From NCBI GenBank assembly GCA_905250025.1, contig CAJNOJ010000219.1, positions 111,909 to 175,908 of the forward strand: a stretch of DNA of 64,000 nt, given 5' to 3'. The stretch's first letter is position 1; each line of letters starts with the position of its first letter. A program made the translations under genes and the position numbers. The DNA is from Adineta ricciae. Lineage: Eukaryota; Rotifera; Eurotatoria; Adinetida; Adinetidae. The notes under the pieces are model-generated. The model did no database searches and had not been told where the DNA came from. It saw only the letters and a list, made by a program, of their open reading frames with translations. Shown one piece after another: positions 12,401 through 20,669 of this stretch.

Positions 12401-13687
12401 GACCGTCGGGCAGCTGTTCGTACATTTGTTTCTTCCTTTTTTTTCTCGTGCTTTCTGTTTTTCTTTTTTTTACTACAGCATCATTTTAATTATGGATGGC
12501 AGAAGGACGCATACACACGCATAAAAGTGTCTTCAAGTGTGAAAGTGAAGTAGAAAAGTCCGTTTGACTGTCAGTCGACTATACGTATGTTCAAACAGAA
12601 GACATACACATATGTTTATTTACCGTTCAAGTAATTCTTCGCCTTCAGCATCACCATTTTTCTCCTTGCCAGAAACGCTAACGAGCATTATAATAATAAA
12701 CAAACAGCAAGAAGTTGATTCTTACTACTCCTACTACCGCGACCAAAAAAAAAGAACAAAATTTCAAGGTCGATTGTTAATAATATACCGCCAAATGACA
12801 TTCTCTACATCATAGTTGAATCGAAGATAAAAGAAGAAAAGAAAACTATTTTTTCTCGCTCCCTCTCTTTCCTTTTTTTTTACTTGGAAGAAGTCGTCTT
12901 CTTCCGCTTAGTTCTCTATCATACATAATGAACAATGTCATCTATTTGTAAAACCATTCAGAAACGGTACGTTTACATACTCGTTTAATGTTCGAACGAT
13001 TAATCGTTGAAGTTCTTCTTTGATGCGAAATTGTTTGTTTTCAAAAGCTAATGGTTGGAGGTGATCCCAAATACGCTAAAAATTCAATTCATGTAAGAAT
13101 TTTCGATTTGATGAAACCAATACTTGAGGTGTGAATTTTTTCATCAATTTTAATAGAAGTTGACTAGCTGCTTCTCGTACCTAATGAATACAAATAAAAG
13201 TTTGTTTTGTGAATTTTCAATGAGTTGTTTACTTGATCTTTTCCATCGCCTAATCGATCGACAGTCACCGAGATCACTTAACAAAAAAGCAATCGAATAA
13301 TAACTAAATAAAGAAGTTTCTCGTTTCTTCACTTCACTCTTACCATTGTCAAGATAATGTTCGAATTCATAAGAATCTAATCGTTCAATCAATAATTCTA
13401 ATATTCGAAGGCCGTTATGGGAAATCTAAATCCAATGTTCCATTCTTAATTCATGTCATCTAAATTGACAATACTAATCATACTCGATAATTGCTGCCTT
13501 CAATCCATTTCAATAAACCTTTGATAAAACCATTCAAGTCTTCGCAGTCCGTGCAATTATGTACATCAGATAAATACGCTTCGAGCAATGGAAAGCATTC
13601 TAATCGAATATGGGGTTCTTTAGATGTAACATGTGAATAAAATTGATCGAGAGTTGGATTCTCGCCTATTGCTGATGTATCTGCCAT
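3475..13687 (-). CDS. CLASP: CLASP: CLIP-associating microtubule plus-end protein
   Basis: Thirty exons (13687-13484, 13425-13344, 13276-13233, 13180-13124, 13075-12981, 11349-11274, 11224-11127, 11062-10953, 9280-9167, 9091-8996, 8656-8589, 8533-8441, 8379-8027, 7971-7746, 7670-7597, 7530-7496, 7445-7365, 7097-6756, 6668-6627, 6470-6340, 6284-6181, 6114-5661, 5609-5523, 5455-5385, 5333-5134, 5084-4999, 4942-4607, 4547-4341, 4072-3956, 3570-3475) close one 1392-residue frame. TOG1 is about 1-220, with the conserved VRQQAIDTLVEIYRHVGE. A Ser/Arg-rich linker follows. TOG2 is about 326-572, then a Ser-rich region with two SxIP EB1-binding motifs (SGIP in exon 10, SRIP in exon 18) and the CLASP signatures SSRESSPGR and DASETSSICSERS. 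TOG3 starts near 841 and the C-terminal CLIP-binding helical domain is about 1050-1392, ending KLLNVYISKAQ. It stabilises microtubule plus ends at cortex and kinetochore. Length matches animal CLASPs (about 1300-1540). Confidence 0.95.
9372..9456 (-). other. CLASP: Candidate alternative first exon of CLASP (c)
   Basis: Starts with ATG (MKKADEKEC...), stays open for 28 codons and ends in a GTAAGA donor at phase 1. That is exactly the phase needed to join the exon at 9280. Inserted as an internal exon it would hit a stop, so it can only act as a first exon. It would give a CLASP lacking TOG1, like the shorter mammalian isoforms. Inferred, with no transcript evidence. Confidence 0.45.
9826..9835 (-). 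other. CLASP: Candidate minimal alternative first exon of CLASP (b)
   Basis: ATG-TTC-GCT-G followed at once by GTAATT: three codons plus one base, phase 1, compatible with the acceptor at 9280. So short a match could be chance. I list it because two other phase-1 ATG exons lie on either side. Confidence 0.25.
10075..10222 (-). other. CLASP: Candidate alternative first exon of CLASP (a)
   Basis: ATG-initiated open stretch of 49 codons plus one base (MDPSLLEQFLGPSS..., acidic, with PPLTEDENDE) ending in a GTAAAT donor at phase 1. It can splice to the exon at 9280 and replace exons 1-8, that is TOG1. The composition looks like real coding sequence. Confidence 0.55.
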
Positions 13688-14298
13688 CTATCTTTGTAAA
13701 ATGACAAGAGAAGATTATCACCAGGAAAAACCAAAGCAAATCAAATACTAGCAACTAAATCTATCTGGATATATCTATTGCATTGGATGATTCTGTAAAC
13801 AAAGACAAATAACTAGACTTAGAACTAAACAAATAGAAAGAAAGAAGAAGAAAAAAGGACAATCAATTTAAAGATTTATTAGTCATTTCAGTCTGAGAAT
13901 TCTGTTTTCCAGTTCATTATTGGACGAACTTTTATACCAATAGAATTCATTCCTATCCACTACTATTGAATTCATTCTAAACGGAGACTCTTGAATATAA
14001 GAAGTTCTAGACTTTTTTTCTCTCATTCCTAGTGTGTTTAATAATACATTAGGTATTAGATGTCGCTTATGAAAAGACAATCTTTTTCTTCGAACAAACG
14101 CACGAACACGATGCGTCTGTTATGTTAACATTTATTCTAATCTTTAGCCTTGATTTCCGGAGAAAAATTTGTTTGCTTGAATCAACATTATGTGCGTTGA
14201 TAGTTCCGATTTCGAAGCATCGATTTTATTACTATAAAAAAATAAGCTATACATATATTCGACTAAAATACTATTGCTGAATTAAGATGAACGAGATT
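13688..14298. other. Intergenic between MGS and CLASP
   Basis: About 600 bases upstream of the CLASP start codon. Probably the CLASP promoter/5' UTR and the methylglyoxal synthase 3' UTR. One small open frame near 13883-14080 has no domain or splice context. Nothing else seen. Confidence 0.4.
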
Positions 14299-14778
14299 CT
14301 ACTGGTTCGTTTTGATATTTCGTTTCAAATAATGTTCAAAAGTTGGAACGATTCGTTGATAAGTACTATTCATGTACGGTGACGTGAGAAGAAAGTCAGC
14401 TGTAGAGAGATTACATGCCATGGGAATGTTCCAAACACTTGCTAATCGAGTTAACGCTCGAACGTCCGAATCATGTGGTTGAGCTTGCAGTGGATCAGCG
14501 AGAAAAATCAACATATCAATACATTGTTCAGCGATTTTTGCTCCAAGTTGTTGATCACCACCTAATGGACCTGATTTGTATTTGATTACTGAGATACCCA
14601 AGATTGATTCTACCAGAGATCCTGTTGTGCCAGTTGCATGAAGTTCATGTTTGAGTAACTGATCACGATTTCGTTTGACCCATTCGAGCAATTCACTCTT
14701 CTTGTTATCGTGAGCAACGAGAGCGATGCGCTTTCGTTGGCCTATTTCGAACGTTTGATTTTGATCACTAGAAGCCAT
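14299..14778 (-). CDS. mgsA: Methylglyoxal synthase, bacterial type, intronless
   Basis: 159 residues without introns. It converts dihydroxyacetone phosphate to methylglyoxal and phosphate. The whole family pattern is present: KRIALVAHDNKK at the N-terminus (catalytic-site His-Asp), the phosphate-binding ATGTTG, SGPLGGDQQLGA (catalytic Asp), DPLQAQPHDSDVRAL (His and Asp of the active site), and VWNIPMACNLSTADFLLTSP. The length equals the bacterial enzyme (about 150). I chose ATG at 14778 because the conserved domain begins 15 residues later; a longer frame runs up to 14841. The enzyme is typical of bacteria and not of animals, which together with the lack of introns suggests lateral gene transfer. 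Codon use looks like its neighbours. It is third in a - strand run after ATAD1 and a small membrane protein, with a CTAG acceptor-like site 19 bases upstream of the ATG. Confidence 0.93.
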   Translation of the reverse strand: MASSDQNQTFEIGQRKRIALVAHDNKKSELLEWVKRNRDQLLKHELHATGTTGSLVESILGISVIKYKSGPLGGDQQLGAKIAEQCIDMLIFLADPLQAQPHDSDVRALTRLASVWNIPMACNLSTADFLLTSPYMNSTYQRIVPTFEHYLKRNIKTNQ

Positions 14779-14797
14779 AATCTTCAGCGAAAGATAT

Positions 14798-14816
14798 CTA
14801 GAGTATTTAAAAAAAA
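14798..14816 (-). promoter_or_regulatory. Acceptor-like site upstream of methylglyoxal synthase
   Basis: On the - strand a T-rich tract runs into TACTCTAG, 19 bases before the start codon. No matching donor or coding exon lies upstream in the 136-base gap, so this may be a spliced-leader trans-splice acceptor. Inference. Confidence 0.35.
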
Positions 14817-14914
14817 ACAAATGAACACACTCAAGACTCAATCAGTCGCTGGGATATTTTGATCATTCTGGAATAAAGAGAAATTTTGCTAAAACTATGG
14901 CATCACAAAAATGA

Positions 14915-15163
14915 TTATGTTTGTTGAGATTTCGATCTACGTTTCGATATGTATTGTCCTACAGGACTATCAGCAAAGACAAACCCGAGTACACCGCCAA
15001 TACCAGCACCAGCCATAAATCCAAATGAGAATCGAAATAAGCCTTTGTACATATTTAATAAACCAATAAGAACAACGGATCCTATGATGATATATTGTGT
15101 TGGTATCCATGATGACAATGTATATCGTCTTGATGGCGACGAATTCTCCGAATTTTGAGACAT
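14915..15163 (-). CDS. Small unknown membrane protein with glycine zipper
   Basis: 82 residues, not recognised. A polar Ser-rich N-terminus of about 18 residues is followed by a hydrophobic helix (YIIIGSVVLIGLL, about 27-39). A second hydrophobic stretch is glycine-rich (GFMAGAGIGGVLGFVFA, about 50-66, GxxxG-like spacing), and the basic tail is SKRRSKSQ. Probably a two-span or hairpin protein of an organelle membrane. I use the ATG at 15163, because the apparent longer start is not ATG. It lies 135 bases after the ATAD1 stop with TTCCAG 17 bases before its start, so it may share a precursor transcript with ATAD1, which would fit a mitochondrial or peroxisomal membrane role (inference only). 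Confidence 0.6.
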   Translation of the reverse strand: MSQNSENSSPSRRYTLSSWIPTQYIIIGSVVLIGLLNMYKGLFRFSFGFMAGAGIGGVLGFVFADSPVGQYISKRRSKSQQT

Positions 15164-15179
15164 TGTCAAGCAATTCTAT

Positions 15180-15195
15180 CTGGAATACAATTATC
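15180..15195 (-). promoter_or_regulatory. Acceptor-like site between ATAD1 and small membrane gene
   Basis: After the ATAD1 stop the - strand shows an AATAAA hexamer near 15265 with A-rich sequence, then T-rich sequence ending TTGTATTCCAG, then 16 bases to the next ATG. A polyadenylation signal followed by an acceptor within about 100 bases is the usual intercistronic layout of trans-spliced operons. Confidence 0.4.
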
Positions 15196-15298
15196 CGTAC
15201 AAAAAAAAGATGAATTAGTGTTTTTTTGTTTATGATTATAAAGTAGATATGTGCTTTTTTTTTTATTAAAAAGAACACGGACTATTACGAAATTAAGA

Positions 15299-16561
15299 TT
15301 AATCAAGTGTTAATCTGTTAAATGAGTGTTGTTGTTGTTGATGATGACTATCGTGGACTTTTCTCAATGCTTCGAGAAAATCAGCGCGTGTGATAGGTCG
15401 CAATTGGGATAGATGCTCTTCATTATCATTGGTCGTTGACCGATTGTTACACAATTCAACAATACGTTGCATGGCTGCTTGACGACAGATTTCATTGATA
15501 TCACTACCTGTATAATTGGATGTTTGCTTTGCTAATTCTTCTAAATCAACATCCGTGTCAAGATCTTCATTACTTAAGATCAATTCAAAGATTTTAACGC
15601 GTTGAATGATGTTTGGTGATTGAATATGGTATCGTGTCGGCATGCGGCGAAGAATGGCTGCATCTAAATCTTGCGCACGATTAGTTGCACCGATAATAAG
15701 AATACGATTCAACGTTGGATCGCCATCGTCTGTTTCTAGGCCATCCCATAAGGTCATGAATTGTGTTTTGACCTAAACAAATACGTCAAAGCGCTGTAGA
15801 GTAAATACTTTTCTGTACCATTCGTGTACATTCGTGATCATCGTTCTGACGTGTACGCATAAATGAGTCGATTTCATCAATGAAGATTATTGTGGGTTGA
15901 AGCTTTCTAGCTAGAGAAAATATAGCAGCTGTTCGCTTTTGCGACTCGCCATACCATTTATCCAACAATGATGTTACCTAAAAGGCATCCGAAGCGGAGA
16001 TATCATCACATGTTCAAGATTTACACCTACTTGAAGATTGATAAAGTTAGCTCCTGCTTCTCGAGCAATGGCTTTCGCTAACATTGTTTTACCGCAGCCC
16101 GGTGGTCCGTAGAGAAGAACACCTTTTGGGGAAGTTAATAGTTTCGATCGCGAAAACAATTCCGGATGTTGTAATGGATAAATGACAGTTTGTCGAATAT
16201 TATCAATAATCTCATCTAAACCTCCAATATCTTGCCAAGTGACTTTAATATCGACGGGATTGATCAAATCTGCGAGAACACACATTTCGTATTCGTTGAA
16301 ATTATTTACAATTGCCTTCGGTAAGTTCATTTTTTTCGAAATCATTTCGGCGAGTTCTTTCTGACGTTTTTTCTCTTCATGAGTTGGATCCAGATGTTTC
16401 ATAGCGTAACGGATGAGTAAATAACTGAATACCATCGAACCAACTAAAGCCAATGTACGTGTTCCCAGCGATAGAAGCATTGAACGAACATGAGGATCTT
16501 TCAGGTTCAGTACACGTGAAGTTTCGGTTAAATCTTGGGCGAGTTTTGAAGGTAAAACCAT
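15299..16561 (-). CDS. ATAD1: ATAD1/Msp1 membrane-protein-extracting AAA ATPase
   Basis: Exons 16561-16031, 15977-15819 and 15772-15299 give 387 residues in one frame (human ATAD1 has 361). A membrane span near 36-53 ([18 protein letters not shown]) anchors it in the outer mitochondrial or peroxisomal membrane. The AAA core follows: [11 protein letters not shown], Walker A GPPGCGKT near 150, pore-loop KWYGESQKR at the start of exon 2, Walker [10 protein letters not shown], and the ATAD1 sensor/Arg-finger segment [10 protein letters not shown]. It extracts mistargeted tail-anchored proteins. Exon 2 must end at GAATG before GTACAG: reading further would break the conserved [12 protein letters not shown], which only forms with this donor. 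It heads a three-gene - strand run. Confidence 0.95.
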
Positions 16562-17390
16562 TGCAAATTTGTTCTTCTAGAAGAAAACATACCGATTAAA
16601 TGTAATATATGACAGCAGAAAACAGAAGTTCGTTATTTCAAGCAAAACTAGCACCGAATAATTGAAACTGTAGTCAATAACAAGTGAAGGTATCTAAAAT
16701 ATATCTAATTAATATGCTTCAGTACGAGCAGTCGTCGCAACTATTATTTACCCCTGCTGAATGGAAAATGGTTGGCATAGCCATGCATTCAAGGAGATTT
16801 TATCAGACAAAATAAATGGAAATATGTCAGTAGACAATCTGACAATCTTCTAGACTTAATTCATCACTTTCATTTGTCAACCGAGTGACATATGTTCACA
16901 CGGTTCAAGAGTCTTCTATGCACTCAATGTCCTTGTAAGAGATTTTTTTAAGAACCAAACTTTTGTTCGTAAACTCATTGGATATAGAAAGTGATTGAGT
17001 CATAGTTTTCATCATTGCTACGTCAGTTCGATCGATATATGTCATCTGAGTCCAAGATCTCGAATTGCTAATGCAAGGATCTAAAAGAAAAACTAGAATA
17101 AATATACACTTCATAAAGGATTATGTTGAGCTGGTATTGAGAAGAATTTCTATAACATTATAGATAAATATAAATCGATAAACAAACAACTGCATTCACT
17201 TAGACTCAGATTGTGTAAATGCTAAACTGCATATACGAATGGAAAATAGAGTAGTGGAAATAATTCAGATTGGTTAGAATGTCAGAAACTAATAAAAGTA
17301 TCATCATGATAGATGTCGTCGTGTCTTGTGGGAGTTTTTGTTTTACTTTTATCTTGAAAGCAAATTTATTCATAATTATAATGTAAAATA
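16562..17390. other. Intergenic; one weak small ORF
   Basis: Region between ATAD1 and the TIR gene. A - strand frame at 16905-17114 starts MKCIFILVFLLDPCIS and could be read as a 69-residue secreted peptide. It has no dibasic sites or repeats, and its start overlaps a TTTCTTTTAG acceptor-like string, so I do not call it as a gene. Confidence 0.35.
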
Positions 17391-19869
17391 TCACGAAAGC
17401 ACACATAAAGCTGAGCGAGGTACATTTGTTGGATCAGACTTTTCAATTGAAGCTGGCACGAAAGATTTTGTCTCTTCTAAAAACTGCAAATATTCACTGA
17501 GAGTAAGTATTTGTCGTTTTTCCTTCGTGTTCGACATAACTAATTCGTTATTCAGAGATTGAAACATCAGCGGTGAATTTACCAGACACATTTTATACAT
17601 TGCCAATAGACGCGTTCCGGTCATTTGCGAACATATCGGTAGTAAACTTTCAAGATGTTGTTTGAGAAGAAATTGTTGCACATCATCGATTGTCCATTGT
17701 TCAATATTCGAAGGTAGACGATGATCACTACAATTTATACAAAATCATCAACATGCTATCTTTTCATTTTCATCTTACGTTTTTGCCTGGTACGTTGATT
17801 GTAGTTTAGTCTTCTCCTCATTGACTGGTGGTGTATTTTTACTCGGCATTTCATGATGCATACTCGTTAGAGTTGATTTCAGATCCGCTTTTTTCTCTTT
17901 ACGAGTTCGATTGATTTCAACTATTAACTTTTGATAGGCATCTTCAAAGCCATATTTAGGAAAATCAACACGCATGCGACCTGTAACAATAATTCCAAGC
18001 CATCCATCGGGTCGATATTGTGCCTTTACAACCAGTGGAATAATTAAGCATTGCCGTTCTACAGCATAATACGCTTCCATTTTGCAATAACCACTCTGTT
18101 TATAACCATCAGACATACAAACCAAGACGAATTCCGAGTTTTCAATCGCGTTCGACATCGCTTCGAGTGGTGTGCCATGCATTTGATCGCGATCTATCCA
18201 TACACGAAAATTATCTTCTTGTAAACGATCATAGAGTTGGAAACATAAATCTTTATCCTTATGACAATAGCTGATCATGATGTCATAAGTTGTTTTAGAC
18301 GATTGATCTGTTGAATGAGATGATTCTGAGGTTTCCTCCTTGGTTAAAAGCCAAAATAAACTTTCGCTAGCACGTTGTAAATCGACATTTGTTGAAGTCT
18401 CTGACATATTTTTAATATATTCAAGAAAATCCGTGTTTTGTTTCAGTTCGTTCTGAACATTTTTATTGAATGACATTATCAACAGATTTTCTAATGCACG
18501 CTGTTGAACAAGTGGATCATTTTGTGACGAATTAGCACATTGAATAAAGAGTGAAATGCCTGATTGTTTATATATTTCATCACGAATTTGATCATGTTGT
18601 AGTAAAGCTAAACACATTTGGCAAATGATATTATCTATGTAGTTATTCAACAGGTTATTTACTTTTTAGACTGGCTAAGAGGTTTTTCAACCGTACTACC
18701 CATACTGAATCATGCATTATGCTTCGTAAACAATCGAGAAAGACTCGAGCTATCTTTTCTGGATCTGCAAGTCGTTTGATATCATCTTCGGTCATAATAG
18801 CAGCTAGAATTCGATAGATATTGAATTGAATATCCGATTCATTCTCATATTTAGTCAATAGTTTTAACATTGTTGGTGTTAACTTTTCGCTTTTTAAATG
18901 ATCCAATATTTTATCATTCTGTGTGCCCAGATAGACATATTGAATACAATGTTTGTGAAATTCTATCGATCGACAATTTCCTGGAAGAATCTTGATAGCC
19001 GTATCAACCAGAGAGATTTGCACATCAAGATCTTGATCACTTGTTTCAGTCATTTGAACGTAATAGAGAAATAATAGTGTTGCTTCTTCTAACATTCGAA
19101 TTGCCGATTCTGACCAATGTTCACCTTCCGATGCGTAACCTTTGACTAATTCACAAACGGATGGAAGCAGATGTTTACGAACAATCCATGCTTGTTGCTC
19201 AAGTCGATCTCTATTCATTAGCATGAGAAAGTCGAATAATCCGTCAAAGACAAATTGTTCGGCTGGTGAGCGGTCTCCGGATTTTGCAGACGCTTTCAAC
19301 TGAGTCACAACTTCGGCTGTGTACGGCGCAAAAAGACATTTGAATATTGCATCTTCAAATGGTGAATCGTTAATAAGATAACCTCTGTTATGACTGTGAA
19401 TAATGGTGTAGTTAATAAAAAGACTGCTGATAACTTTCATATTGGAATGAATATACATTACTTTTCCAAGGCGAGCAATAGCGAGTAGACATTGGTTAAA
19501 TTCTTCAATGAATGATTCATTTTGTGAGTAATGAGAATAATTGGAGTCTGTGAATATTGTGCATAAGTTTTCACATGTTTCAGAATCGTATGAGACTTTG
19601 AAATTTTCTGATTCACGCCATTGTTTTAATAATTGTAAAAAATCATTCATGAGAACGGTCAATATGGATTCATTTAAATAGATGATATTTTCGGACAACA
19701 ATTTCGTCACTTTATTCATCTCTCGACGGAAACTTGTCGCATTTGACGATTGAAGACGCTCTAATTCCGTAACAATATCATTCAAAATCGAATCGTCAGT
19801 CTGATAAAATTGACCATTTTCTTTCCATTCTTCTAATTTAGCACAGCTCTGTGCGATCAGTTCACTCAT
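17391..19869 (-). CDS. ARM-TIR protein with a frameshifted C-terminal SAM exon
   Basis: Exon 1 19869-18663, exon 2 18607-17779, exon 3 17728-17391. The 55-base intron between exons 1 and 2 (GTAAAT...TTTAG) removes an in-frame stop. Residues 1-500 are all-helical armadillo-like repeats. A TIR domain spans about 509-640 (YDIMISYCHKDKD, FRVWIDRDQM, FVLVCMSDGYKQSGYCKMEAYYA, LIIPLVV). The Glu of CKMEAYY sits where the SARM1 NADase has its catalytic Glu, so NAD cleavage is plausible. Exon 3 encodes a SAM domain (QWTIDDVQQFLLKQHLESLLP...GTRLLAMYKM), but with the obvious donor it is one base out of frame around 17700, which would stop the protein at 17683 (693 residues). An alternative phase-1 donor at 17842 would restore the frame. 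Start chosen at MSELIAQSC; the longer upstream frame looks non-coding. The family is common in rotifers and lophotrochozoans (from memory). Confidence 0.75.
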
Positions 19870-20523
19870 CGTCAAAATTTGATGCTTTGAAAAGTTGAGA
19901 TCGGTGAAAACATTCTGACAGTTTCTATGCAACACGTTCTTTTTCTTTCTCTTTCTTAACGTTCTTACAGTGGCAGTCTCAGTGTGACATAGAAATGTTG
20001 TAATCATATTTGCCTTTCTCGAATTTTACGCTGCGTTCTGCAGAAAAGATTTCACTGGTGGGTAATTCATTTCATAACATAAGTGTTTAACTTTTTGTTA
20101 CCCTCATGAGAAAATGTATCTACATATCTGTATAGTCGAAGATGGACGTGCTTGAAACGTCAGAATTCGTATTAAGATTATTTTTCACGACATGAAGCAA
20201 TGTATGAACATGCCTGAATAAGATTTTTTTGCATCTGCTTTGCAATTTATTTTCGAAATAATCGCTAATGTTCATAAATTAGAAAAGACGTTTACAAGCT
20301 ATTCGATTACGGCATTTATTGGTTTGTGCTAGCTAAGAAGAGATACTACTACAGACATAGTTTTCACAACAAACACGAACATAAACATGACTAAATTATA
20401 TAAATAACCGGTGAGATAGATTCTGTTCTCAGAGCGTATAGTAGATAAGAGGATAAAAAGCAAGAAAATTTCTTGGTTTTCGAGATGCGTATGTGGACAT
20501 GTATACAATCATGATGATGATGA
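19870..20523. other. Intergenic between ninjurin and TIR gene
   Basis: About 650 bases holding the likely ninjurin 3' UTR and the TIR-gene promoter. An in-frame extension of the TIR gene to 20007 is Lys/Arg-rich and not supported by domain content. Nothing else seen. Confidence 0.4.
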
Positions 20524-20669
20524 TTAAATAGCATGAAAGATTGAATAAATAATATTCAAAATAAATAAGAAGAAGACAAAGATCAAGCCAAAGTTTTGGA
20601 GAAAATCAGTTTTACGGTGTTTGAAAACATCCTGATCATTGATTGTTATCATATACATAAGATAAAAGC
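20524..20669 (-). other. NINJ: Ninjurin alternative last exon 3
   Basis: Follows TTCTTCTAG and opens G-FYLMYMITINDQDVFKHRK, then the helix FGLIFVFFLFILNIIYSIF, stop TAA (47 residues after the shared Gly codon). It aligns with NINJ1 VLLIFLVKYDLNNPAKHAKLDFLNNLATGLVFIIVVVNIF in order and spacing. Confidence 0.85.

Noticed and set aside
16905-17114. Possible 69-residue secreted peptide on the - strand
   Set aside because: Only the first 15 residues look like a signal peptide; no cleavage sites, repeats or exon support.
18629-18663. A 28-base intron (GTAAAT to CTACATAG) between TIR-gene exons 1 and 2
   Set aside because: Too short for this genome. A TTTAG acceptor 27 bases on gives a normal 55-base intron and the same frame.
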